Shown here: positions 32,638-41,759 of the stretch, piece by piece
How the letters are laid out: each line of letters starts with the position of its first letter
Numbering within the stretch: position 1 is the stretch's first letter
Origin: Bacillus sp. FJAT-29814
Lineage (GTDB): Bacteria; Bacillota; Bacilli; Bacillales; Cytobacillaceae
Direction: 5' to 3'
Assembly (NCBI RefSeq): GCF_001510715.1
Contig: NZ_LMTJ01000012.1
Span: 71,604-135,603 of the forward strand
Length of the DNA: 64,000 bases
The notes under the pieces: model-generated
The model's database searches: none
What the model saw: the letters and a program-made list of their open reading frames with translations, nothing else
What the model was told of the DNA's origin: nothing
Made by a program: the position numbers and the translations under genes

Positions 32638-34128
32638 ATGAATATTATTGATAACGATTTGCTCTCCATCCAAGAAGCGCGAATCCTCGTGGAAAATGCG
32701 CGCGAAGCACAAAAAAAACTCGCTGCTTTTCCGCAGAAGAAATTGGACGAGATTGTGGAAGTAATGGCAGAAGAAATTCAGCAACATGCAAAAGAACTCG
32801 CAATCATGTCCAGTGACGAAACGGATTACGGGATTTGGCAGGATAAGTACTTGAAAAATTTATTCGTTTGCGAATATTTGCCAAAAAAACTTAAAGGAAT
32901 GACCTGCGTAGGTATCATTAGTCAGGATCCGCACAATATGACAATGGATATCGGGGTTCCAATCGGTGTTGTCATTGCTCTTAGTCCTGCAACGAGTCCG
33001 GTTTCTACTACTATATATAAGACATTAATTGCTATAAAATCCGGTAATGCTATCATCTTTTCGCCGCACCCAAGAGCAAGGAAAACGGTTGGAAAAGCGT
33101 TGGATATTCTGATTCGCACTGCTGAGGCAGCTGGTTTGCCAGACGGGGCACTTTCCTATCTACATACGGTAACGCCAAGCGGCACATTGGAGTTGATGAA
33201 TCATCCGGACGCTTCCTTGATTATCAATACTGGTGTACCAGGTCTGCTTAAAGCAGCCAATAATTCCGGGAAGCCCATAATATACGGCGGAAATGGCAAT
33301 GGACCAGCATTTATTGAGCGTACGGCTAACGTCAAGCAGGCAGTTAGGGACATCATTGCCAGCAAAACCTTTGATAATGGTGTTGTATCTGCAGCGGAGC
33401 ATTCTGTTGTGGTCGACAGCTGTATAGCAGCCGAAGTAAAACGTGAGTTTCAGGCGCAAGGTGCCTATTTTATGACACCAGAAGAATCGGAAATGCTTAG
33501 CACCCATCTTTTTCAAGCAAATGGCTGTGTTGACTCTGAAATGGTGGGAAAAACCGCATCGCAATTAGCAAAGCGCGCCGGGCTTTCTGTACCAGATCAT
33601 GTGAAGGTACTTGTTTCAGAGCAAAAATATGTTTCGGATGAAAATCCATATACGAAAGAAATGCTTTGTCCGGTATTCGCCTATTACATCGAAGATGACT
33701 GGATGAACGCTTGTGAAAAGTGTATTGAATTGTTAATCAGCGAAAAGGATGGGCACACCCTTGTCATCCATTCATCAGATGAGGAAGTCATTCGCCAGTT
33801 TGCATTGAAAAAGCCAGTAGGCAGGGTGCTTGTAAATACCGCGGCATCCTTTGGGAGCATGGGGGTCACAACGAATTTGTTCCCGGCCATGACCCTTGGC
33901 AGTGGATCGGCGGGTGTTGGGATTACGACCGATAATGTCTCGCCAATGAACCTGATTTATATCCGGAAGGTTGGTTATGGAGTGAGAAAGCCGGAAGAGA
34001 TGAGATTTGGTACTATGGTGGCGGAAAAACCTTTATCGGGAAATGCGGCACAGGCTCTTGGCTATAAGCTAGAAGATCTTCAGATGCTCCAGCAAATTTT
34101 AAAAAATGTGCTTCAAGGAAATGGATAG
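32638..34128 (+). CDS. CoA-acylating aldehyde dehydrogenase homologue with Ser at the catalytic Cys position
   Basis: 496 residues, collinear with the second aldehyde dehydrogenase of this locus. ATSPVSTTIYKTLIAIKSGNA, FSPHPRA and ERTANVKQAVRDIIASKTFDNG are conserved, but the active-site segment reads GVVSAAEHS where active enzymes read GxICASEQ: residue 251 is Ser (codon TCT). The paralogue has Cys at its own residue 251. It is therefore probably inactive as a thiol dehydrogenase, perhaps a structural or regulatory subunit. The C-terminal LEDLQMLQQILKNVLQ is a likely encapsulation peptide. It precedes cutC. Confidence 0.88.
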   Translation: MNIIDNDLLSIQEARILVENAREAQKKLAAFPQKKLDEIVEVMAEEIQQHAKELAIMSSDETDYGIWQDKYLKNLFVCEYLPKKLKGMTCVGIISQDPHNMTMDIGVPIGVVIALSPATSPVSTTIYKTLIAIKSGNAIIFSPHPRARKTVGKALDILIRTAEAAGLPDGALSYLHTVTPSGTLELMNHPDASLIINTGVPGLLKAANNSGKPIIYGGNGNGPAFIERTANVKQAVRDIIASKTFDNGVVSAAEHSVVVDSCIAAEVKREFQAQGAYFMTPEESEMLSTHLFQANGCVDSEMVGKTASQLAKRAGLSVPDHVKVLVSEQKYVSDENPYTKEMLCPVFAYYIEDDWMNACEKCIELLISEKDGHTLVIHSSDEEVIRQFALKKPVGRVLVNTAASFGSMGVTTNLFPAMTLGSGSAGVGITTDNVSPMNLIYIRKVGYGVRKPEEMRFGTMVAEKPLSGNAAQALGYKLEDLQMLQQILKNVLQGNG

Positions 34129-34188
34129 GAAAATCGATTGCCCTAAGCATCATATGGATGGATATGTTTCAAAGAAGGAGAGGTAGGA

Positions 34189-36723
34189 ATGTTAGATATA
34201 CGTGACTTTTCAGTTAAATTAGCCCAAGCGACTAAAAACATGTCTGAAGCAGAGCGGGCATCACTCATTAAATTATTTGAAGGTGTTTCAAAGAATATGG
34301 GCCAGGAAGAATCTTCTGGCAACAGCAGCCAAGACGGCGGGATTCCAAGTGGGATGACTGAACGATTAACAAGGCTGAAAGAAAAATACTTGACGCATGT
34401 TCCTTCCATTACTACACATCGTGCCAGAGCCATTACGAAAATTGCAGGGGAAAACCCAGGCATGCCAAAGATTATGCTGCGTGCTAAATGTTTCCGTTAT
34501 TGCTGTGAAACAGCACCACTCGTCATTCAGGATCACGAGTTAATTGTTGGAGCACCGAACGGGGCACCACGTGCAGGTGCGTTTTCTCCAGATATCGCCT
34601 GGAGATGGATGGAGCAGGAAATCGACACAATCGGGACTCGGCCGCAGGATCCATTTTATATATCTGATGAAGATAAACGGATTATGCGCGAAGAACTGTT
34701 CCCATTCTGGAAAGGGAAATCCGTTGATGAGTATTGTGAAGATCAATACCGTGAAGCTGGCCTTTGGGAGCTTTCAGGCGAATCCTTCGTTTCCGATTGT
34801 TCCTACCATGCGCTAAATGGAGGCGGTGACTCCAACCCAGGATACGATGTCATCCTGATGAAGAAGGGAATGCTCGATATCCAGCAGGAGGCAAAGGATC
34901 ACCTGGCAAAACTAGATTATCAAAATCCGGAGGATATTGAAAAAATCTATTTCTATAAATCTGTCATTGATACGACAGAAGGCGTAATGATTTATGCCAA
35001 ACGATTATCTCAGTACGCTGCAGAACTTGCCGCTAAGGAAACAAACCCGAAGCGCAAGGCGGAATTACTGAAGATTTCCGAAGTGAATGCTAGAGTACCT
35101 GCACATAAGCCGCAAACCTTCTGGGAAGCCATTCAGGCAGTGTGGACGGTTGAATCCTTACTTGTTGTCGAAGAGAACCAGACAGGAATGTCAATTGGCC
35201 GCGTGGATCAGTACATGTACCCATTCTATAAAGCAGACAAAGAATCTGGTCGCATGACCGATTATGAAGCTTTCGAACTAGCAGGCTGTATGTTAATTAA
35301 AATGTCAGAAATGATGTGGGTAACAAGTGAAGGCGGTTCTAAGTTCTTTGCGGGATACCAGCCGTTTGTCAATATGTGTGTTGGCGGTGTAACCCGTGAT
35401 GGCCGTGATGCAACTAATGACCTGACCTACCTGTTGATGGATGCCGTTCGTCACGTGAAGATTTATCAGCCATCATTGGCGGCACGGATTCATAACAAAT
35501 CACCACAGAAGTATCTGAAGAAAATTGTTGAAGTGATTCGTTCTGGTATGGGATTTCCTGCCTGCCATTTCGATGATGCCCATATCAAGATGATGCTGGC
35601 CAAAGGAGTATCCATAGAAGATGCAAGGGACTACTGCTTGATGGGTTGCGTGGAACCACAGAAGTCAGGCCGCCTGTATCAGTGGACTTCCACTGCTTAT
35701 ACACAATGGCCAATCTGTATTGAATTGGTTCTGAACCATGGTGTTCCGCTTTGGTATGACAAGCAGGTGACTCCTGACTTAGGGAATTTAAGCCAATTTA
35801 AAACATACGAGGACTTTGAAAATGCGGTGAAAGAGCAAATCAAGTACATTACGAAATGGTCTGCCGTCGCTACCGTCATTTCCCAACGCATTCACAAAGA
35901 ACTGGCACCTAAACCACTTATGTCAATCATGTATGAAGGCTGTATGGAAACTGGCCGCGATGTTTCTGCTGGCGGTGCGATGTACAACTTCGGTCCAGGC
36001 GTTGTCTGGTCAGGTTTGGCTACTTACACAGACTCCATGGCTGCAATAAAAAAATTGGTGTTTGATGAGAAGAAATACACGCTTGAGCAGTTAAATGAAG
36101 CATTAAAAGCAGACTTTGTCGGCTACGAACAGATTCGTACAGACTGCTTAAACGCTCCGAAGTATGGTAATGACGATGACTATGCCGATTTAATCGCTTC
36201 CGATTTAGTCAACTTTACGGAAATTGAACACCGGAAATACAAAACTCTATATTCAGTTTTGAGCCATGGTACATTATCTATTTCCAACAACACGCCATTT
36301 GGACAAATGACAGGTGCATCGGCCAACGGACGTCATGCTTGGCTGCCGTTATCCGATGGTATCAGCCCGTCGCAGGGATCTGATGTCAAGGGACCGACGG
36401 CGATTATCAAGTCTATTTCCAAAATGGCTAATGACAACATGAACATCGGTATGGTTCATAACTTCAAGCTAATGTCCGGATTGCTCGATACGCCTGAAGG
36501 TGAAGAAGGAATTATTACCCTGTTGCGTACAGCATCGGTACTTGGCAATGGCGAGATGCAGTTCAACTACCTCGATAACAAGACCTTAATCGATGCACAG
36601 AAACATCCGGAACGCTACCGCGACCTCATTGTACGCGTAGCAGGTTACAGTGCCTTCTTCGTTGAACTTTGCAAGGATGTACAGGATGAAATCATCAGTA
36701 GAACCATGCTGAATCATTTGTAA
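34189..36723 (+). CDS. cutC: Choline trimethylamine-lyase (glycyl radical enzyme)
   Basis: 844 residues, the short type I form. Gly819 in VRVAGYSAFF carries the radical; Cys487 and Glu489 in MGCVEPQ are catalytic. Compared with the characterised Desulfovibrio enzyme (Y208, D216, F395, C489, E491, T502, Y506, G821, from memory) I find Tyr206, Asp214, Phe393, Cys487, Glu489, Thr500, Tyr504 and Gly819, a constant offset of two, so the choline pocket is intact. It cleaves choline to trimethylamine and acetaldehyde. The first 35 residues (EAERASLIKLFEGVSKNM plus a Ser/Gly linker) look like an encapsulation peptide. Confidence 0.97.
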   Translation: MLDIRDFSVKLAQATKNMSEAERASLIKLFEGVSKNMGQEESSGNSSQDGGIPSGMTERLTRLKEKYLTHVPSITTHRARAITKIAGENPGMPKIMLRAKCFRYCCETAPLVIQDHELIVGAPNGAPRAGAFSPDIAWRWMEQEIDTIGTRPQDPFYISDEDKRIMREELFPFWKGKSVDEYCEDQYREAGLWELSGESFVSDCSYHALNGGGDSNPGYDVILMKKGMLDIQQEAKDHLAKLDYQNPEDIEKIYFYKSVIDTTEGVMIYAKRLSQYAAELAAKETNPKRKAELLKISEVNARVPAHKPQTFWEAIQAVWTVESLLVVEENQTGMSIGRVDQYMYPFYKADKESGRMTDYEAFELAGCMLIKMSEMMWVTSEGGSKFFAGYQPFVNMCVGGVTRDGRDATNDLTYLLMDAVRHVKIYQPSLAARIHNKSPQKYLKKIVEVIRSGMGFPACHFDDAHIKMMLAKGVSIEDARDYCLMGCVEPQKSGRLYQWTSTAYTQWPICIELVLNHGVPLWYDKQVTPDLGNLSQFKTYEDFENAVKEQIKYITKWSAVATVISQRIHKELAPKPLMSIMYEGCMETGRDVSAGGAMYNFGPGVVWSGLATYTDSMAAIKKLVFDEKKYTLEQLNEALKADFVGYEQIRTDCLNAPKYGNDDDYADLIASDLVNFTEIEHRKYKTLYSVLSHGTLSISNNTPFGQMTGASANGRHAWLPLSDGISPSQGSDVKGPTAIIKSISKMANDNMNIGMVHNFKLMSGLLDTPEGEEGIITLLRTASVLGNGEMQFNYLDNKTLIDAQKHPERYRDLIVRVAGYSAFFVELCKDVQDEIISRTMLNHL

Positions 36724-36734
36724 TTTTTAATAAA

Positions 36735-36781
36735 GATTTTTCTGTTGCCTTCCATAGCCATGGTCCGGTAACAGAAAAATC
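36735..36781 (+). promoter_or_regulatory. Intercistronic hairpin between cutC and cutD
   Basis: GATTTTTCTGTTGCC pairs over 15 bases with GGTAACAGAAAAATC (one G-T pair) and has no T-run after it. It probably protects cutC mRNA or lowers cutD expression, as far more enzyme than activase is needed. Confidence 0.6.
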
Positions 36782-36802
36782 ACTTAAGGAGAATAAGGGG
36801 AT

Positions 36803-37738
36803 ATGACAGGTTTGATTGAAAGAAAAGCATTCATTTTCAACGTGCAGAAATATAACATGTTCGATGGACCTGGAGTAAGAACCATTGTGTTTTTTAAAGG
36901 CTGTCCATTGCGCTGTAAGTGGTGTGCTAATCCTGAAGGTTTAGATCGGAAATATCAAGTGATGCTAAAACAAAGCGTATGTACAGATTGCGGCGCCTGT
37001 GTTCCCGTCTGCCCGGTTGGAATGCTCGATCTTTCAAAAGGAAAGCTGGAGGTATCCCGCGATATAGATTGTACTGGCTGTCGCAAGTGTATCGATGTTT
37101 GTCCGGAATCAGCACTTTCGATAGCCGGAGAGGCAAAGACGATCTCCGAGCTGCTGGAAATCGTTGAAGAGGACAGAATGTTTTACGAAATGTCCGGCGG
37201 CGGAATTACCCTCGGCGGCGGTGAAGTGTTGATGCAACCTGAGGCTGCCGTAAATCTTCTGATGGCTTGCAAGAAAGAAGGAATAAATACCGCAATTGAA
37301 ACAAGCGGTTATGCAAAGCTGGATTCGGTCCTTCAAGTGGCGGAGTTTACCGACTTATTCCTTTATGATATCAAGCACATGGATTCTGAGCGGCATTTCG
37401 AATTAACTGGCGTGCGCAACGAGCGGATCTTAAACAACTTAAGTGAACTGCTGAAGCGCAGGTATAATGTACAAATCCGAATGCCCTTGCTAAAAGGCTA
37501 CAACGACGGAAAAGAAGAAATCGATCAGGTCATTCAATTTTTACTGCCTTATAAGGATTATAAAAACTTTAAAGGCATTGATCTTTTACCCTACCACAAG
37601 TTCGGGGTAAATAAGTACGCTCAGCTCGGCAAGGAATACCAGACTGCCGGAAATCCAATTATGACCGAGACAGACATGAATCGGATTGAGAGCTGGTTCA
37701 AACAATATGACTTTCCGGTTAAGATAGTCAATCACTAA
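36803..37738 (+). CDS. cutD: Choline TMA-lyase activating enzyme (radical SAM)
   Basis: 311 residues. The radical SAM motif CPLRCKWC (CX3CX2C, about residue 35) is followed by a ferredoxin-like insert with CTDCGACVPVCP and CTGCRKCIDVCP, two further 4Fe-4S clusters typical of glycyl-radical-enzyme activases, and by GGGITLGGGE and LYDIKHMD. It generates the Gly819 radical on CutC using S-adenosylmethionine. Separated from cutC by a hairpin. Confidence 0.96.
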   Translation: MTGLIERKAFIFNVQKYNMFDGPGVRTIVFFKGCPLRCKWCANPEGLDRKYQVMLKQSVCTDCGACVPVCPVGMLDLSKGKLEVSRDIDCTGCRKCIDVCPESALSIAGEAKTISELLEIVEEDRMFYEMSGGGITLGGGEVLMQPEAAVNLLMACKKEGINTAIETSGYAKLDSVLQVAEFTDLFLYDIKHMDSERHFELTGVRNERILNNLSELLKRRYNVQIRMPLLKGYNDGKEEIDQVIQFLLPYKDYKNFKGIDLLPYHKFGVNKYAQLGKEYQTAGNPIMTETDMNRIESWFKQYDFPVKIVNH

Positions 37739-37764
37739 TAGATAAATAGATTGAGGTGGTGCCC

Positions 37765-38118
37765 ATGAGAGCATTTGGTGAAAAGGCGATAGAGCGCATC
37801 ATCCAGGAATCGGTACCAGGAAAACAAGTGACGATTGCTCATGTGATTGCTTCCCCTATGCCGGATATCTATGAACGGTTGGGGATTGACGAAAAAGGGG
37901 CAATCGGCATTCTGACGCTGACACCCTATGAAACGGCCATTATCGCAGCAGATATCGCCACAAAGACTGCTGATGTGGAAATTGGCTTTCTTGACCGCTT
38001 TACCGGCTCAGTCGTCATTAGTGGTGATGTCCAAAGTGTATTAACAGCACTTGAAGCGGTCAATGAAACATTGAAAACAATGCTGGGTTTTATGACAGCC
38101 CCTATAACACGGACATGA
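37765..38118 (+). CDS. eutS: EutS/PduU-type permuted BMC shell protein
   Basis: 117 residues from ATG 37765 (GAGGTGG in front; a GTG at 37756 overlaps it). ERIIQESVPGKQVTIAHVIA, then ILTLTPYETAIIAADIATKTADVEIGFLDRFTGSVVI identify the circularly permuted BMC-H class, hexamers with a small beta-barrel over the pore. Its last codons overlap the start of eutP (ATGA). Confidence 0.94.
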   Translation: MRAFGEKAIERIIQESVPGKQVTIAHVIASPMPDIYERLGIDEKGAIGILTLTPYETAIIAADIATKTADVEIGFLDRFTGSVVISGDVQSVLTALEAVNETLKTMLGFMTAPITRT

Positions 38119-38561
38119 GAAAGAAGCGAATCATGGTAATCGGACCAACCGCCAGCGGTAAGACCACATTGGTCAATGCCCTTAATGAGGAGGACAAGCC
38201 GATTCGCAAAACGCAGAACCTGATCTATGGCAAGAATACCATCGATGTTCCAGGGGCTTACATTGAGAATACATGGATGTACAAATATTTAATATCTGCC
38301 ATGCAGGACGCATCCCATGTCTTAATCTTAGTTGACCAATCTAAGCCGGCGGAGGTTTATTCGCCCGGATTTGCCAAAGTGTTTCGATGTCCTGTTATTG
38401 GTGTCATTACGAAAGCGGATGTCATGCCGGGAAATGAGGCTAAATGTATACAGCAGCTTAAGGAAATTGGCGCAGCAGACCCTTATTTTAAAATAAGTGT
38501 GAAGCAAGGCGTTGGAATAAGTGCTTTAAAAGAATATTTATTTAACCAGAAAGCTAGGTAA
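38115..38561 (+). CDS. eutP: EutP/PduV-type small GTPase-like protein
   Basis: 148 residues. GPTASGKTTLVNAL is the P-loop, DVPGAYIEN the switch II-like motif and TKADV the base-specificity motif. EutP/PduV proteins accompany microcompartments; acetate kinase activity and a role in movement or assembly have been proposed. Overlaps both neighbours, so translationally coupled. Confidence 0.9.
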   Translation: MRKKRIMVIGPTASGKTTLVNALNEEDKPIRKTQNLIYGKNTIDVPGAYIENTWMYKYLISAMQDASHVLILVDQSKPAEVYSPGFAKVFRCPVIGVITKADVMPGNEAKCIQQLKEIGAADPYFKISVKQGVGISALKEYLFNQKAR

Positions 38562-39265
38562 TGAAAATGAAATTTATTACCGAAAGTTATTTAAGGGATT
38601 TATATAAAAAAGAACCGTTTACAGCATATATGGTAGGAACGGGAACAAGACTGACTCCTGGTGGCAGGCAGTATCTCACAGATAAGGGGATTAAGCTGAC
38701 CGATGCCAGTACCAAGAAAAAAACTGACAGGGCAAACCGGCTATCTGAGGAACTGTCACCGGTGGAAAACAAGGTGAATTGGAAGAAGCTTCAGTTTCAA
38801 AGCCAGATGAAATCCACAGAAGCCTTGTTTCTGTTAACCTGTGAAGAGCTTCTTGGTAATGATGTTATTCTCGCTCATCATGTCGTGAAGCTTTACAAGC
38901 AATTTACTTCGATAAAAAATGCCGTGAATTCGCATGGTACTGTTGAAAATCTTCCTTGCAATGAGTGCACTGGCATTAAGAAATGCAATTTTTCAAGCAA
39001 TCTGGGTGACTGTTTTGAAATGACGGATTTTCACATGCAGCTTGAAAAAGGCAGGGAACTGTTACTGTTGCATCGACTTCGTTGTGCGCTTCAGGAGCTA
39101 GAGCCTGTGATGCTGGAACTCAGTGACAGCAATAACGAGGAAAAGGCATGGTACGAAGATATGATTGGCAAGGTGAACCAGGTTATTAACACGCTCTCGC
39201 AATACATCCATATGACGGTAGGAGGGAACGAATGTCTGAGACGTTTGAATACTGCGACAAGTTAG
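38561..39265 (+). CDS. EutT-like cobalamin adenosyltransferase homologue
   Basis: 234 residues. The start FITESYLRDLYKKEPFTAYMVGTGTRLTPGGRQYL resembles EutT/EutQ N-termini, and a later helical domain (FLLTCEELLGNDVILAHHVVKLY ... LHRLRCALQELEPVML) with the cysteine cluster CNECTGIKKC fits EutT-type adenosyltransferases. No B12-dependent enzyme is in this locus, so the role is puzzling; it may have lost the original activity. It starts at the stop of eutP and overlaps eutJ by 34 bases. Confidence 0.65.
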   Translation: MKMKFITESYLRDLYKKEPFTAYMVGTGTRLTPGGRQYLTDKGIKLTDASTKKKTDRANRLSEELSPVENKVNWKKLQFQSQMKSTEALFLLTCEELLGNDVILAHHVVKLYKQFTSIKNAVNSHGTVENLPCNECTGIKKCNFSSNLGDCFEMTDFHMQLEKGRELLLLHRLRCALQELEPVMLELSDSNNEEKAWYEDMIGKVNQVINTLSQYIHMTVGGNECLRRLNTATS

Positions 39266-40068
39266 TACAGGATTTTGAAAAAGTCATTGAAAACCCTAGA
39301 GTCAGTAAGTCATCTGTTTACTATACCGGAGTGGATTTAGGAACAGCTTGTGTCGTGTTAGCTGTATTGGATGAAAATTACCGGCCTGCAGCAGGTGCCT
39401 ACCGTTACGCTGATGTCGTTCGAGACGGGATGGTTGTCGATTATATTGGGGCCGTGAATCTCGTACGTGAAATGAAACGAGAGCTTGAAGAAAAAGTAGG
39501 AACACAATTGGTGTATGCCGCTGCGGCGATTCCTCCGGGTACAGATGAATTAGACGGTGGAGCCGTTAAGAATGTCGTTCAGGCGGCTGGATTTGAACTG
39601 ACCAACCTTCTCGATGAACCGACCGCTGCGAATGAAGTACTCAAAATGCAAAACGGTGTGGTTGTTGATATTGGCGGCGGCACAACAGGAATTTCAATTC
39701 TAAAGGATGGCAAGGTCGTTTATGTCGAGGATGAGCCGACAGGTGGAACCCATTTTTCGCTGGTGATTTCCGGAGCCTACAAACTTCCATTTGCCAATGC
39801 AGACCAATACAAACGTGATCCCAAGAATCACAAGGAATTACTGCCGGTATTAAAGCCGGTTATTGAAAAAATTTCTTCTATCATCACCCGTCATATCAAA
39901 GGTTATGACGTAAAGGAAATAGCCTTGGTTGGGGGTACCGCCTGCTTGGCAGGAATTGAGGAGATCATTGAGAAAAAAACAGGAATTTACACGCATAAGC
40001 CAAGGAATCCAATGTTCGTGACTCCATTGGGAATTGCACTAAGCTGCACACAGGAAATCATGGACTAG
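39232..40068 (+). CDS. eutJ: EutJ-type Hsp70-like chaperone
   Basis: 278 residues of the actin/Hsp70 ATPase fold: YTGVDLGTACVVLAVLD (phosphate 1), NGVVVDIGGGTTGISIL (phosphate 2) and ALVGGTACLAGIEEII (adenosine). EutJ proteins are thought to help fold or reactivate microcompartment enzymes. ATG follows GGTAGGAGG. Confidence 0.92.
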   Translation: MSETFEYCDKLVQDFEKVIENPRVSKSSVYYTGVDLGTACVVLAVLDENYRPAAGAYRYADVVRDGMVVDYIGAVNLVREMKRELEEKVGTQLVYAAAAIPPGTDELDGGAVKNVVQAAGFELTNLLDEPTAANEVLKMQNGVVVDIGGGTTGISILKDGKVVYVEDEPTGGTHFSLVISGAYKLPFANADQYKRDPKNHKELLPVLKPVIEKISSIITRHIKGYDVKEIALVGGTACLAGIEEIIEKKTGIYTHKPRNPMFVTPLGIALSCTQEIMD

Positions 40069-40151
40069 GTGCTCGCAGGACTTAGCCTTGGATTTTTTTG
40101 AAGAAAATATATCTGTGAAAGACTTCAACATAGGTGGAAGAAGGTGTCAAT

Positions 40152-40415
40152 ATGATAACGGCAAAACTTATTGATAATGTCTGGGCAACTAGAAAAGCAG
40201 AATCACTGAACGGGTTAAAGTTTATGCTTGCTGAAGTGATTGGCGGCAGCAATGAAGGGCAACGCTTAGTCGTTGTCGATATCATAGGTGCCGGGATTGG
40301 CGACAGGGTGATTGTTACGACTGGTTCATCAGCCAGGAAAATGCTCGGTGATGACACCGTTCCGGTTGATGCTTGTGTTGTCGGAATCATAGATGAAGAT
40401 TGTCAGTTTAAGTGA
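40152..40415 (+). CDS. eutN: EutN/CcmL-type pentameric shell vertex protein
   Basis: 87 residues from ATG 40152 behind GGAAGAAGG; a GTG at 40134 is upstream of that site. ITAKLIDNVWATRKAESLNGLKF, GAGIGDRVIVTTGSSARKML and DACVVGIID are typical of BMC-P proteins, which form pentamers that cap the vertices of the shell. Confidence 0.93.
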   Translation: MITAKLIDNVWATRKAESLNGLKFMLAEVIGGSNEGQRLVVVDIIGAGIGDRVIVTTGSSARKMLGDDTVPVDACVVGIIDEDCQFK

Positions 40416-40432
40416 TAAGGGGGGCTGGAAAA

Positions 40433-41758
40433 TTGAGTCTTCTAGATTTAGTAAAAGAAGCAGGCATCGTCGGAGCGGGAGGAGCGGGATTCCCGACTCA
40501 TGTGAAGTTAGCCGCAAAGGCAGAATATATCCTTTTGAACGGAGCGGAGTGCGAACCGCTGCTGCGGGTCGATCAGCAATTAATGGCAGTATACCCAGAT
40601 GAAATCATTAAAGGGTTTGAGGCTGCAGGAAGATTGGTTGGCGCGGAGAAAGCCTTGATTGGAATAAAAGAGAAGCATAAAGAAGTTGTGGAAATTTTAA
40701 ACCAGCGAATCAAAGCACTCGGTCTGGACAGCTACGTAGAGGTTAGAGGCCTGAAGGATGCCTATCCTGCAGGTGATGAACAGGTTTTGGTTTACGAACT
40801 GACAGGAAGGGTCGTTCCGGAGGCAGGCATCCCGATTGAGGTTGGTTGTGTTGTTATCAATTCCGAAACGGCATTAAATATTTTTCATGCCTTGAGGAAT
40901 AAGCCTGTGACGGAAAAATATATAACGGTTGCCGGTGATATCCCGCAGCGTATGACCGTAAAGGTTCCGGTAGGCACACCAATCATCGATGTTCTGCGCT
41001 TGAGCGGCATTGAAAACTTTGCTGATTACAGCGTCATAGATGGCGGTCCCATGATGGGGCCGGTCATGACCAGTTTGGACGGTTACGTAACAAAGAAAAC
41101 CAAGGGCTTGGTCATATTAAAAAAACAACATAACCTGATTAAACGAAAAACAACGACAATGGAAGCAGCGAAGAGAGTCAATAAGTCCTGCGAGCAATGC
41201 CGGATGTGCACTGAAATGTGCCCACGCTACTTGCTTGGACATGATCTTCAGCCGCATAAGATGATGAGAGTCGCCAACTATGGCTTGCAGGATCAAGAGG
41301 ATCAAAAAATGGTTTATCTCTGCTCCCAGTGCAATTTGTGCGAATTATTCTCATGTCCAATCGGCCTATTTCCAAAGTCTAACAACCAGTATTTGAAGCA
41401 GCAATTAATGGAAAACAATATTCGCTTTACGAAGGTTCCTACGTCCTTTTCAGTACGCAAAAATCGCGAGTTTCGTTTGGTTCCAAGCAAGCGCCTCGTT
41501 GCAAGGCTGGGTTTGTATCATTTGGATAAACCAGCACCCATGACTGACGTAACTGTAAATCCGGAGGTTGTAAGGATTGCTAAAAGCCAGCATGTCGGGG
41601 CACCTGCGATTCCGATTGTCGCTATTGGTGACCATGTGAGCACGGGACAGTTGATTGGGAAAATTCCTGACAACAGCCTAGGGGCAGCGATTCATGCCAG
41701 TATATCCGGAACAGTTGTCGAGATTGAAAATGCGTATATTGCAATAAGGAGGGCCTAA
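40433..41758 (+). CDS. PduS-like iron-sulfur flavoprotein (RnfC family)
   Basis: 441 residues from TTG 40433 with AAGGGGGG in front; an in-frame GTG at 40412 lies before that site. GIVGAGGAGFPTHVKL is the NADH/FMN-binding start, a SLBB-type segment follows, then two 4Fe-4S motifs (CEQCRMCTEMCP and CSQCNLCELFSCP, about residues 250-310). PduS reduces cobalamin in propanediol microcompartments; without B12 chemistry here it more likely passes electrons from NADH, perhaps across the shell through the PduT-like Fe-S protein or to CutD (inference). Confidence 0.88.
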   Translation: MSLLDLVKEAGIVGAGGAGFPTHVKLAAKAEYILLNGAECEPLLRVDQQLMAVYPDEIIKGFEAAGRLVGAEKALIGIKEKHKEVVEILNQRIKALGLDSYVEVRGLKDAYPAGDEQVLVYELTGRVVPEAGIPIEVGCVVINSETALNIFHALRNKPVTEKYITVAGDIPQRMTVKVPVGTPIIDVLRLSGIENFADYSVIDGGPMMGPVMTSLDGYVTKKTKGLVILKKQHNLIKRKTTTMEAAKRVNKSCEQCRMCTEMCPRYLLGHDLQPHKMMRVANYGLQDQEDQKMVYLCSQCNLCELFSCPIGLFPKSNNQYLKQQLMENNIRFTKVPTSFSVRKNREFRLVPSKRLVARLGLYHLDKPAPMTDVTVNPEVVRIAKSQHVGAPAIPIVAIGDHVSTGQLIGKIPDNSLGAAIHASISGTVVEIENAYIAIRRA

Positions 41759-41759
41759 A

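Noticed and set aside
34189..36723. Glycyl radical enzyme as pyruvate formate-lyase, glycerol/propanediol dehydratase or type II (long) CutC
   Set aside because: Choline-pocket residues match CutC at a constant offset, and the protein lacks the long N-terminal extension of type II enzymes.
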